From: Treponema vincentii
Lineage (GTDB): Bacteria; Spirochaetota; Spirochaetia; Treponematales; Treponemataceae
Direction: 5' to 3'
NCBI RefSeq assembly: GCF_018336815.1
Contig: NZ_CP050497.1
Location: 1,488,001-1,552,000, forward strand
DNA: 64,000 nt
The notes beneath the pieces were generated by a model. The model saw nothing but the letters and a program-made list of their open reading frames with translations. It searched no databases and was not told the DNA's origin. Positions 26,630-34,351 of the stretch are shown piece after piece; the stretch's first letter is position 1; each line of letters starts with the position of its first letter. The position numbers and the translations under genes are program-made.

Positions 26630-26789
26630 CCCCCCAGCAGAATCAGAGGTTGCTCAACCAGAATTGAACCTCTTCGCGGTTAAAATGGGCTCACAACCTC
26701 TTGATTCTGCGATATTTGATTTACACTTCTGACGCAATCGCTCTTCTGCTAAAATAAATTATGTGAAATTTTAGGTAAAATTTCACATA
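26601..26789 (-). repeat. Structured repeat A, copy 3 (about 189 nt, minus strand)
   Basis: Read on the minus strand it follows copies 1 and 2: AT-rich hairpin 26789-26760 (14-base arms), outer arm around AGAGCGATTGCGTCAG, inner arm CGCAGAATCAAGAGGTTG, apical ACCGCGAAGAGGTT, then TGGTTGAGCAACCTC TGATTCTGCTG as the return arm, and the return outer arm inside the tetR 3' end (26617-26602). The outer stem uses several G-U type pairs that only work in RNA read from the minus strand. Stem sequences again differ from the other copies. Confidence 0.75.
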
Positions 26790-26836
26790 GAAAGAATGCA
26801 ACTGCATCATTCACGCGAGGAATACAATCGAACCTA

Positions 26837-26864
26837 TTGACAATTTTTAGAAGAATTCTATACT
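26837..26864 (+). promoter_or_regulatory. Promoter of the RND export operon
   Basis: TTGACA (26837-26842), 16-base spacer, TATACT (26859-26864): a near-consensus sigma-70 promoter 52 bases before the RND gene. Confidence 0.75.
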
Positions 26865-26894
26865 AAAATAGTAAACATTGTTTACTATTTTAGT
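26862..26894. promoter_or_regulatory. 33-bp palindromic operator, probable TetR site
   Basis: Arms ACTAAAATAGTAAACA and TGTTTACTATTTTAGT (16 bp each, perfect) flank one base at 26878. The site starts inside the -10 box and covers the transcription start, an ideal repressor position. The tetR gene lies just upstream. Confidence 0.75.
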
Positions 26895-26915
26895 TATCAA
26901 TAAGAGGCTTCTTAG

Positions 26916-29309
26916 ATGAAACTTGAAGGGATACATTTCTTTTTTAAAAAAATTGCGGAATTTCAATTAAAATACCGCTGGCTCTGTTTGGTTCTGCTTG
27001 CGACTGTAACGGTTGCGGGGCTTATAGGCGTAAAAAGTTTTAAGGTCGGCTCGGCTGATGAAGACGAGTTTTTAACCGTAAAAGAAAGCACAAAAAAGAA
27101 TGATGCGCGGTTTAAGGAATTGTTCGGCAGTAACGATTCGATCGTGCTGCTTTTTGAATCAGACGATGTATTTAAGCCGGAGGTGCTCCAAGCGATTAAA
27201 GATATCGGCGCCGATCTTTTGGAAAAAGTACCGTATGCGGATTCCATTACCTCGATTACCGATACGGATATTACCGTTGGTACGGACGAAGGCATAGAAA
27301 TCACCAATCCGTTTCGGGACGGTATTCCATCCGATCCTGCTGATCTACAAAAAGCGAAGGATTTTATTCTTTCGCGTAAGTCGATTGTTAATAAGCTCGT
27401 AACGCAGGATGCAACGGAAACGTGGTTGGTACTGTCGCTCAAGGCGACGCCACCTGAAGAGGTGTGGAGTAAAACTTCGACAAAGGCTCCGATGTACGTT
27501 ATCGGAGAAGCGGCAATCGACATTGTTACCGATCCCAAATATCAACGCGCCGCCTATACTATAAAACCTGCGGGGCTTCCCTATACCGAAACGGAAGAAA
27601 AAGTTGTGATGGGACAGGAGACCACAAAAAGCGTCGGCTTGAGTTTTCTCTGTATGATTATTCTGCTCATTGTATTTACTCGGTCGCTCCGAGGAACGAT
27701 CGTGCCGCTATTTGCGACTTTCTTCGGCATTACCACGGTGCTCGGTATTATGGGCTTTTTACACATTTCGGGAAAGTCGGAAATGATGTCGGTTCCGATT
27801 GTGCTTGCGATGGCGCTTTCGGTCGGTTATTCAATTCACTTAGTCAATTCGTTTAAAACAAGTTTCTATGAACTTGGTAAACGCAAAGAAGCGGTAATCG
27901 ATTCAATTGAAAATACCGGCTGGCCGCTCTTTTTTACTGTCGTTACTACCGTTGTTTCGGTGCTGTCGTTTTTAACGACTGACCTTCGCCCCATGCGCTG
28001 GATGGGGGCCGCAAGCGCCGCGATGGTATTCGCTGTGTATATCTATGTAAGCGTGTTAATCCCGATTTTGATGAGTTTCGGTAAAGATATTGAAGCCGGT
28101 AAAGATTCGGCACTCGCTCATACAAAAAGAGCTGCACGCGCGCAAAAATTGGATAAATGGTTTGAACGCTTCGGACATTCCGTTATCAAAAGACGCAAAG
28201 CAATCATCGCTGCATTTATGCTCATCACTGCGGCGTGTATTCCGGCGTTGTTCAGAATAGATGTCAATATGGACAGCTTTAAATTTATGGGCTTGCGCAT
28301 TCCGTATATTAAGCGTCTTTATGAAATTACGCAGTCGCAGCTCGGCTCTTATTTTAATTACAATATTATGCTCACCTTTGATGAAGATGATGCGGTTAAG
28401 AATCCCGATGTACTTAAAAAACTCGATAAGCTGAGCACACTCATCGGGACGTTCAGATTAACAAAAATGAATAACGGTGTGCCGAAGATATTCTCGATTT
28501 TGGATGTTGTCAAAGAGATGAATCAAACGATGCACTCCGACGATCCTGCGTTTTACACAATCCCCGATGACGAAGACTTGCTTGCGCAGCTCTTGTTCTT
28601 GTATGAAATTTCAGGCGGACAAACATCGCGTTGGGTTGACGAAGAGTTTCGTACGCTTCGTATGTCGATTGATGTTGCCTCGTATGATGCGAACGAGCTT
28701 GCGGCAAATCTGAAAACTATCGAGCAAACATGTGCGGAACTATTTCCGCAGGCGGACTGTCATCTAATCGGCAGAGCCGTGCAATTTGCGGAATTGAACA
28801 ATAAAATCGTATTCGGCGAGCTGTACTCATTTTTAACTTCGCTCGTTGCGATTGCAATTTTGATGATGCTCGTATTCGGCAGTGTGAAAATGGGACTCAT
28901 CGGGCTTATCCCGAATATCTTTCCCGTTCTTGTCATCGGTGCGATTATGGGCTATCTCGGTATTTCGCTCGACCTTATGACGATGGCGATTATGCCGATG
29001 ATCCTCGGTATTGCCGTTGATGACACTATTCACTTTACCAACCACGCAAAGTATCTTTTTGAAAAAGAAAAATCATATAATCGCGCTATTTTCGGGACGT
29101 TCTATTCCATCGGAAAAACGCTTGCAATGACCACGATCATTTTGTCTGCCACATTTTTAGTGTATCTTACGTGTAATATTGCTGCAATTTTACGTCTCGG
29201 CGTATTAGCCGCTGTGGGCCTTTTGTCTGCGCTCGCCGCCGACTATTTGATGACGCCGGTACTGATTTACATAAGCAAACCGTTTGGGAAAGAGGAAACT
29301 AATGGGTAG
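26916..29309 (+). CDS. RND-superfamily exporter (MMPL/HAE3 type)
   Basis: The 797-residue protein is an inner-membrane transporter with two repeats of one helix, a large extracytoplasmic loop and five helices. Visible pieces: the first helix around residue 20-40, loop with KESTKKNDARFKELFGSND, helices from about 230 with VPLFATFFGITTVLGIMGF and MALSVGYSIHLVNSF, and the second repeat with LIGLIPNIFPVLVIGAIMG and MPMILGIAVDDTIHFTNH. Such COG1033 exporters move lipids, hopanoids or siderophore-like molecules. Its operon partners, a LolA-like protein and an outer-membrane barrel, suggest transport of a lipid or lipoprotein across the envelope. Regulated by the TetR operator upstream. Confidence 0.9.
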   Translation: MKLEGIHFFFKKIAEFQLKYRWLCLVLLATVTVAGLIGVKSFKVGSADEDEFLTVKESTKKNDARFKELFGSNDSIVLLFESDDVFKPEVLQAIKDIGADLLEKVPYADSITSITDTDITVGTDEGIEITNPFRDGIPSDPADLQKAKDFILSRKSIVNKLVTQDATETWLVLSLKATPPEEVWSKTSTKAPMYVIGEAAIDIVTDPKYQRAAYTIKPAGLPYTETEEKVVMGQETTKSVGLSFLCMIILLIVFTRSLRGTIVPLFATFFGITTVLGIMGFLHISGKSEMMSVPIVLAMALSVGYSIHLVNSFKTSFYELGKRKEAVIDSIENTGWPLFFTVVTTVVSVLSFLTTDLRPMRWMGAASAAMVFAVYIYVSVLIPILMSFGKDIEAGKDSALAHTKRAARAQKLDKWFERFGHSVIKRRKAIIAAFMLITAACIPALFRIDVNMDSFKFMGLRIPYIKRLYEITQSQLGSYFNYNIMLTFDEDDAVKNPDVLKKLDKLSTLIGTFRLTKMNNGVPKIFSILDVVKEMNQTMHSDDPAFYTIPDDEDLLAQLLFLYEISGGQTSRWVDEEFRTLRMSIDVASYDANELAANLKTIEQTCAELFPQADCHLIGRAVQFAELNNKIVFGELYSFLTSLVAIAILMMLVFGSVKMGLIGLIPNIFPVLVIGAIMGYLGISLDLMTMAIMPMILGIAVDDTIHFTNHAKYLFEKEKSYNRAIFGTFYSIGKTLAMTTIILSATFLVYLTCNIAAILRLGVLAAVGLLSALAADYLMTPVLIYISKPFGKEETNG

Positions 29310-29316
29310 TGGCGTA

Positions 29317-29394
29317 ATTGATAATTGGTAATTAAAGCGATTTACGTGCAGCAGTAATTACCTTACCAATTACGCATTACAAATTACCAATTAA
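29317..29394. repeat. AT-rich palindromic repeat (ATTACCAATTAC family), copy 1
   Basis: TAATTGGTAATT-like words and their complements alternate through the gap between the RND and LolA-like genes, ending before the Shine-Dalgarno GAGGAGG. The same words recur at 51031-51132 upstream of the BspA-like gene. Confidence 0.55.
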
Positions 29395-29407
29395 AAGAGG
29401 AGGATGT

Positions 29408-30193
29408 ATGAAAATTATAAAACACGTAATCGCGCTGACTATGTTTGCAGCAGTGGCGGTGAGTCTTGCTTTTGCACAACAGCTGACGGGTAAAGAGATT
29501 ATGCAAAAGGTTGATAAGCGCGAAAAGGCGACAACAGATTCATTTACGATGCGGATGACGCTGATCAATTCCAGCGGTAAAAAGCGGGTGCGCCAAGTTA
29601 TAGCATATTCAAAGGATTACGGCAGTGAGAAAAAAACGGTGATGGTGTTTATGCTGCCTGCCGATGTAAAGGGCGTCGGCTATCTTTCTTTCTCGTATGA
29701 TGATGCTTCGAAAAACGATGACCGCTGGCTCTATATGCCTGCGCTTAAAAAGTCAAAGCGCATTTCCGGTTCTTCAAGTCAGGACTATTTTATGGGTACC
29801 GATTTTACCTATGATGACATAAGCGGGCACAAGATCGATGACTACACGTACACATTGCTTGCAGAAGAAACCGTAGACGGGAAAAACTGCTGGAAGGTTG
29901 AATCGGTTCCGGTGAAAAAATCGATGTACTCAAAATACGTTTCGTGGATTGATAAGGAATCGCTGGTGCAGGTAAAGGCGGAATTTTACGATGAGCAAGG
30001 TTCGCTGTTGAAAGTGCTTACGGTAAGCGGCATCGAGAAAAAAGACGGTTTTTGGACTGCGGGCAAAATGGAAATGAACAACCTGCAAAAAAAACACACA
30101 ACCGTTATCGAGACGCTCAAGCACGAGTTCAACAAAAATATCCCCGATTCATATTTTAGAGTGAATTCATTAGAAGAAGGCAAAATCAGGTAA
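29408..30193 (+). CDS. Outer-membrane lipoprotein-sorting (LolA-like) protein
   Basis: The 261-residue protein has a signal peptide (KIIKHVIALTMFAAVAVSLAFA) and a LolA/LppX-type half-barrel: LTGKEIMQKVDKRE, DSFTMRMTLINSSGKKRVRQV, PADVKGVGYLSFSYDD, DDRWLYMPALKKSKRISGSS, FMGTDFTYDDI and a C-terminal GFWTAGKMEMNN. Family members ferry lipids or lipoproteins through the periplasm and pair with MMPL-type exporters, as here. The gene follows the RND gene after about 100 bases. GAGGAGG precedes the ATG at 29408. Confidence 0.9.
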   Translation: MKIIKHVIALTMFAAVAVSLAFAQQLTGKEIMQKVDKREKATTDSFTMRMTLINSSGKKRVRQVIAYSKDYGSEKKTVMVFMLPADVKGVGYLSFSYDDASKNDDRWLYMPALKKSKRISGSSSQDYFMGTDFTYDDISGHKIDDYTYTLLAEETVDGKNCWKVESVPVKKSMYSKYVSWIDKESLVQVKAEFYDEQGSLLKVLTVSGIEKKDGFWTAGKMEMNNLQKKHTTVIETLKHEFNKNIPDSYFRVNSLEEGKIR

Positions 30194-30194
30194 T

Positions 30195-30416
30195 CCTTTT
30201 GAAATATGCGGGGCATCTGCGTTGTCGCTTAACAAAAAACAGTCCTCGACGTACAAAAAGTACGCCTGCGGGTGTTTTTTGTACGCTCCTAGCATCTTCA
30301 GAACTGCCAAGGATGGTAGTGGTTTTATACAGGAGCGAGATTTGTGTTATGCACAAATCTCGTCGTTAAGCAGTTGTACACGGATGTACAACTGCTTAAC
30401 AGTCTATTTCAAAAGG
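30195..30416 (+). repeat. Palindromic array E1, bounded by 12-bp inverted repeats
   Basis: Starts CCTTTTGAAATA (30195-30206) and ends with the complement TATTTCAAAAGG (30405-30416). Inside are hairpins with arms such as GCGAGATTTGTG / CACAAATCTCG and AAGCAGTTGTACA / TGTACAACTGCTT; the latter has CGGA as its loop. A CTGCCAAGGATGGTAG hairpin precedes them. Short open frames here are by-products of the repeats. It starts 2 bases after the LolA-like stop codon. Confidence 0.8.
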
Positions 30417-30442
30417 CTAGCGGAGAGAGGGCGAAAAAGGAT

Positions 30443-31140
30443 TCTTTTGAAATATACGGGACATCTGCGTTGTCGCATTGCAAAAAGCGTACATTCTTGT
30501 ACGCTTTTTGCAGCGAGTTTCGGCATCGCCGAAACATCGCTTCTCTGACAGGATGTCAGTGGTTCTATGCAAAAGCGATGTTTGCAAAAGCAAACTCGCC
30601 GTTCGGGAATGTATAAGGATGTACATTCCCGAACAATGGCATCCGTGCCAACGTTTAAGCGGTCTTGCCGCTTAAACTTGCAAGTTTTGCCAAAAGCAAA
30701 ACGTTGCTACTGAAAATCCTCAACGTATCAGAAGCAGCATAGATGCCGATGGTTCCATGCAGTAACAAGTGTGCTCCGCAAACTTGCAGCTCAAAAATGT
30801 ACAGGATGTACATTTTTGAGCGAGGATGGCGGTGCTTCTAATCAGTAGCGTGTTTGCCTTACAAGCACGTAGGTAAAAAATGTACAGGGATGTACATTTT
30901 TTACCGTGCCTGCGGTTAATTTGTGCTCGCGCCTTGTAGTTTCAGAACGGACACGGATGTCCGTGGTGTGAGGCAGTAGCGAGTTTGCAGTGCAAACTCG
31001 TCGTCAGAACGCCCAAGGACGGGCGGGATATTAATCAGAAGCGAGTTTTGTATAAAACTCGTCTTTTCCCGACATACACGGAAGTATGTCGGGAAAAAGT
31101 GTACACGGAAGTACACTTTTCAACAGGCTATTTCAAAAGG
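30443..31140 (+). repeat. Palindromic array E2, bounded by 12-bp inverted repeats
   Basis: A 698-base version of E1 with the same left end (TCTTTTGAAATATACGGG, one mismatch) and right end (TATTTCAAAAGG at 31129-31140). It alternates two hairpin types. Type I: CAGNAGCGA followed by a TTT-rich arm and closing AAAACTCG. Type II: variable arms closed by an NGGA loop, for example 30872-30905, arms of 15 bases around GGGA. I count about eleven type II hairpins in E2, ten of them with GGA on the plus strand. The loop region at 30882-30893 reads GTACAGGGATGT. Confidence 0.8.
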
Positions 31141-31171
31141 CTGACGGAGAGGGAGCAAAAAGGGGAGGGCA

Positions 31172-31687
31172 ATGGATATAATCAGGGCAGTATTGGATGG
31201 CATAGCGATGGCTGCCATATTTAACGGTTCGGCGGCGGCTCTTGTAATAGCAAACCCGAGATATTTGATGGATTCATATCCTAAGGGGATTCAAAAAGCT
31301 GCTCCTGAGCCAATGAATAAGAAAGAAAAACGGGTAAATAAAATATTTACGGTGATAGTAATGGGAGCATGCTGGCTTTATGGAGTAATAAGCGCATTGC
31401 ATGTCGGAATTCATACGTTTAAGGCATTGTTTTGGACTGCATATATTCATTGGATTATTGTGAATTTCGGCGATTTTTTCTTGTTGGATTGTCTTTTATT
31501 CCAAAAGTGGACTAAGCTGATTGTCATTCCGGGAACAGAAGATAACCCAATATATCAAACAAAAAATTGGATGAAGGTTATAGGAATACCGGAGCATTTT
31601 TTGTTGTGGCCGTTTATAATAGTGCCGCTTTTTTCTCTGGTTCAAACAGGCATTGTAATGCTAATACAATTTCTGTTTTCTTTCTAA
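31172..31687 (+). CDS. Hypothetical membrane protein, four helices
   Basis: Not recognised. The 171-residue product has four likely membrane helices: MAAIFNGSAAALVIA (about 12-28), IFTVIVMGACWLYGVISAL (about 57-77), WTAYIHWIIVNFGDFFLLDCLLF (about 90-112) and FLLWPFIIVPLFSLVQTGIVML (about 143-166), with a charged loop after the first. GGGGAGGGC precedes the ATG. It sits between array E2 and the DUF4160 module, inside what would otherwise be the RND/LolA/barrel operon. Confidence 0.6.
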   Translation: MDIIRAVLDGIAMAAIFNGSAAALVIANPRYLMDSYPKGIQKAAPEPMNKKEKRVNKIFTVIVMGACWLYGVISALHVGIHTFKALFWTAYIHWIIVNFGDFFLLDCLLFQKWTKLIVIPGTEDNPIYQTKNWMKVIGIPEHFLLWPFIIVPLFSLVQTGIVMLIQFLFSF

Positions 31688-31735
31688 AGCTTACATGAAA
31701 GTACACTGAGAAGCGGGAATACGGGCAACCGGTAA
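31688..31735 (+). pseudogene. Decayed copy of the DUF2442-HTH gene 3' end
   Basis: GCTTACATGAAAGTACACTG followed by AGCGGGAATACGGGCAACCG matches two separate parts of the DUF2442-HTH gene (near 32387 and 32496) with the middle missing, so it is the internally deleted tail of a second copy. Confidence 0.5.
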
Positions 31736-31757
31736 ATTGATAGGATTGATAAACCCA

Positions 31758-31787
31758 TTGACAATATCACGATACCGTGAATATAGT
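31758..31787 (+). promoter_or_regulatory. Promoter of the DUF4160 module with operator in the spacer
   Basis: TTGACA (31758-31763), 18-base spacer, TATAGT (31782-31787). The spacer contains a dyad TCACG-ATAC-CGTGA (31767-31780), a good place for an autoregulator such as the HTH protein of the same module. Confidence 0.55.
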
Positions 31788-31816
31788 GTAAATACTAAAA
31801 GTAGGAGGTATTAGAT

Positions 31817-32071
31817 ATGCCTGTATTATCAAGGTTTTATGGAATTATTATCCGAATGTACTTTCAGCAATCAGAACATAATCCGCCGCATATTCATGCA
31901 TTATATGGGGACGATATGGCTGCTATCGATATACAAAACGGAGAAATATTAGAAGGGCATTTACCTCCGAAAGCATTATCGATGGTACGGGAATGGGTCG
32001 GCATTCATCGAAAAGATCTTTTACGTATGTGGGAAACACAGGAATTTAAGCCGCTTTCCCCACTTGAATAA
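31817..32071 (+). CDS. DUF4160 protein
   Basis: The 84-residue protein matches DUF4160: MPVLSRFYGIIIRMYF, EHNPPHIHALYGDDMAAIDI (the H-x-P-P-H-x-H motif) and LPPKALSMVREWVGIHRKDLL. These small proteins are nearly always encoded next to a DUF2442 protein, as here (14-base gap), and the pair is suspected to be a toxin-antitoxin-like module, though no activity is established that I know. AGGAGG lies before the ATG. Confidence 0.85.
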   Translation: MPVLSRFYGIIIRMYFQQSEHNPPHIHALYGDDMAAIDIQNGEILEGHLPPKALSMVREWVGIHRKDLLRMWETQEFKPLSPLE

Positions 32072-32085
32072 AGAGGGTAAATTGT

Positions 32086-32541
32086 ATGTTTCATAAAATA
32101 AAAGCGGTGCATCCTCTGTCGGATTATCGCTTACAGGTGCAATTTTCGGAAGGCATATCAAAGATATATGACGTGAAGCCGCTTTTTAATAAATGGACGG
32201 TATTTCAGGTACTCAAAAATGAACCGGCTCTCTTTGCCGAGGTGGAAGTTGATACGGGCGGCTACGGTATTGTCTGGAATGATGAACTTGATTTATCGTG
32301 CGATGAACTGTATGAGAATGGAAAAACGGTAACAACTCCGTTCGACGGTTTAATCGCGCTGAGCGATGCAACTGAGCTCTGGGGCTTACATGAAAGTACA
32401 TTGAGAAAAGCGATTTCTTACGGTAAGCTTGTTAACGGAATCGATGCTTGTAAATACGGTAAACAGTGGGTTGTTTCTGCAGCAGCTATGAAACGGGAAT
32501 ACGGTAAACCGGTAGCCGATAAGGTTGAAGAATGTCGATAA
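32086..32541 (+). CDS. DUF2442 protein fused to a helix-turn-helix domain
   Basis: 151 residues. The first ~85 are DUF2442: KIKAVHPLSDYRLQVQFSEG, YDVKPLF and GYGIVWNDELDLSCDELYENG. The C-terminal ~60 are an excisionase-like winged helix: LIALSDATELWGLHESTLRKAISYGKLVNGIDACKYGKQWVVS. Most DUF2442 proteins lack that part, so the fusion gives the module its own DNA-binding subunit; the dyad in the promoter spacer upstream of DUF4160 is the natural target. Its 3' end is followed by AAGGAGAGG for the next gene. Confidence 0.8.
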   Translation: MFHKIKAVHPLSDYRLQVQFSEGISKIYDVKPLFNKWTVFQVLKNEPALFAEVEVDTGGYGIVWNDELDLSCDELYENGKTVTTPFDGLIALSDATELWGLHESTLRKAISYGKLVNGIDACKYGKQWVVSAAAMKREYGKPVADKVEECR

Positions 32542-32557
32542 GGAGAGGTATGACAAC

Positions 32558-34150
32558 ATGAAAACGATACCAAAAAAACACGGAGCGGTTATTGCGTTTT
32601 GTACGCTGTTTTTTGTGGTACTATTGCTGCCTTGCACTGCGCAGGAAGCAGCGGATATACGGGGCAGAGACGGTATGGAAGGAACAGCTCACGCAGCGGA
32701 AGTTTCATCCGGCAATGCGGTTGAATCTCAAGCAGCCGATGACATAGTTGACGATTTAACAGATGACGAATTTTCTATCGATTCGGAAGATGACAGTGCA
32801 AAACCGGTATTTACGGTAAGCGGCAAAATTGAAACGCTGCACGGAGTTCGCTGGAACGATGTTAAAAAAAATCTCGAATACGGAGCGTCCCGTTCGATTG
32901 CCCGGATAAACGGTGAGGTCTCTGCCGGTTCTTCTTATGCAGTTATGTCCGCCGCAGCTGAATACAATTACCGCAACCCCGCACGCACCGGCTTCCGGTT
33001 GAACGAAGCGTATTACCGCTATTCGGGTGAGATATGGGATATCAGTGTCGGACGGCAGGTTATTGCATGGGGACAGGCGGATGGGTTTAAACTCACCGAT
33101 GTGTTAAGTGCGCGGGACAGCTCGGAGTTTATCTCCTTTAGCGGCGATGCTGCGCGGTTTCCGTCTGATAGTGTTCGCCTGCGTTTTTTTCACGATCTGT
33201 TTACGTTTGAAGCGGTTGCCGTACCGTTTTTTACCCCGAATAAACTGCCGCGCTTCGGCTTTGAAGACGGTGCAAAGAACGGCCTCTACTATATCGACAC
33301 ACCGGATAGTTACAAGACGCCGTTCGGTTCCGTTCCAATTCGGTATACAAAAACCCAAAGTGCAAAACCAAAGATGTTTACCGACACGGAAGCGGCCGCC
33401 CGTTTTTCTTTCTTTTTACCCGGTATCGATTTTTCCGTTTCCGGTTTCTACGGCTGGGATAAAAATCCGCGCTATGCAAAAAGCGGGTATGTTAAAAAAG
33501 AACTTCGTAATCCTGATAGTCCACATAATACCAGTTCGAATCCATACGTTCCGAAAGCGCTCTATACCAATTTAAATGAGGAGTATTATCGTATCGGAAT
33601 GGCTGGTATCGATGCGGCGATTCCTGCAGGCGATGTAACAATCCGGCTAGAAACCGCGTGGGTAGGCGGACGATACTTTGAACCAAAAGAAATGCTATCA
33701 CCTTTGCCGATTGTAGAACTGCTTAATCCAGATTCAAAGGTCGATGTACCAATTAAATTTAATGCTCCGGTCAAAAAACACCAGCTGCTGATGCTTGCCG
33801 GTATTGACTGGATCAAGAGTTCGTGGACGCTGAGCGCCCAGTATTTTGAAGATCTCATCCTCAATCATAAAGACGATATAGAGCGGCCGATGCACAAGGG
33901 CTTTGTCAGCCTCAGTGTGAGTAAAACATTCTTACGCGACACGCTCAAACTTTCGGCAAGCGGCGTTATCGATATAAACTACGGCAGTACATCCAGCACC
34001 TATTCGGTTAGCTATGCCCTCACCGATAATATCAATGTTGCACTCGGCGGTGATCTGTACACCAAAGGCTATGACGGTAAGGGAGACTTTGCAGCCTTAC
34101 ACAAGATAAGCGCTATATGGGTAAAAGGGACGTTTATTTTCAGCCGCTAA
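32558..34150 (+). CDS. Outer-membrane beta-barrel protein (DUF1302-like)
   Basis: From ATG 32558 (GGAGAGG upstream) the 530-residue product has a signal peptide (TIPKKHGAVIAFCTLFFVVL..AQE), an acidic stretch, and then a barrel: FTVSGKIETLHGVRWND, repeated amphipathic strands, RLNEAYYRYSGEIWDISVGRQVIAWGQADGFKLTDV, a block typical of DUF1302/DUF1302-related porins, and a C-terminal strand ending FIFSR. Members occur with MMPL/RND exporters and LolA-like proteins. The frame that starts at 32525 lies inside the preceding gene and is not preferred. Confidence 0.8.
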   Translation: MKTIPKKHGAVIAFCTLFFVVLLLPCTAQEAADIRGRDGMEGTAHAAEVSSGNAVESQAADDIVDDLTDDEFSIDSEDDSAKPVFTVSGKIETLHGVRWNDVKKNLEYGASRSIARINGEVSAGSSYAVMSAAAEYNYRNPARTGFRLNEAYYRYSGEIWDISVGRQVIAWGQADGFKLTDVLSARDSSEFISFSGDAARFPSDSVRLRFFHDLFTFEAVAVPFFTPNKLPRFGFEDGAKNGLYYIDTPDSYKTPFGSVPIRYTKTQSAKPKMFTDTEAAARFSFFLPGIDFSVSGFYGWDKNPRYAKSGYVKKELRNPDSPHNTSSNPYVPKALYTNLNEEYYRIGMAGIDAAIPAGDVTIRLETAWVGGRYFEPKEMLSPLPIVELLNPDSKVDVPIKFNAPVKKHQLLMLAGIDWIKSSWTLSAQYFEDLILNHKDDIERPMHKGFVSLSVSKTFLRDTLKLSASGVIDINYGSTSSTYSVSYALTDNINVALGGDLYTKGYDGKGDFAALHKISAIWVKGTFIFSR

Positions 34151-34167
34151 AATGGCGCGGCTGAAAA
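34137..34167 (+). terminator. Hairpin at the end of the barrel gene
   Basis: TTTTCAGCCGC and GCGGCTGAAAA pair around the stop codon, with no T run afterwards. The arms are perfect over 11 bases. A second hairpin, GGCATCTCT / AGAGATGCC at 34299-34337 with TTTATT after it, is the better terminator. Confidence 0.45.
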
Positions 34168-34298
34168 ACACTGCGAGTTTGCCATTCGGCAAACATCGTA
34201 GATTATATGTGCGCTATCGCGCACTAATTGAACAACTTCCAAAATTGACACTTTGTTCAGTTGTTCAATTTTAAGGGACGTTTACGTGGTAGAACATG

Positions 34299-34337
34299 GG
34301 CATCTCTAGAAACTCAGATATAGTTTTAAGAGATGCC
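34299..34337 (+). terminator. Probable intrinsic terminator between convergent genes
   Basis: GGCATCTCT (34299-34307) and AGAGATGCC (34329-34337) enclose 21 bases; TTTATT follows on the plus strand. It lies between the barrel gene and the chemoreceptor that comes from the other side. Upstream, 34170-34195 holds one isolated type I hairpin of the array kind. Confidence 0.5.
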
Positions 34338-34351
34338 TTTATTCGTTTCAG

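Noticed and set aside
30222..30675. Several small open frames inside the arrays
   Set aside because: They arise because palindromes give open frames on both strands; no ribosome site and no family match.
30195..31140. Integron attC sites or a cassette array
   Set aside because: One hairpin has GTTAAGC / GCTTAAC ends that fit the RYYYAAC / GTTRRRY form, but other hairpins do not, there is no gene between successive ones, and no integrase is in the window.
30195..31140. CRISPR array
   Set aside because: Units are themselves palindromes of differing sequence with no constant direct repeat and spacer of fixed length, and no cas gene is near.
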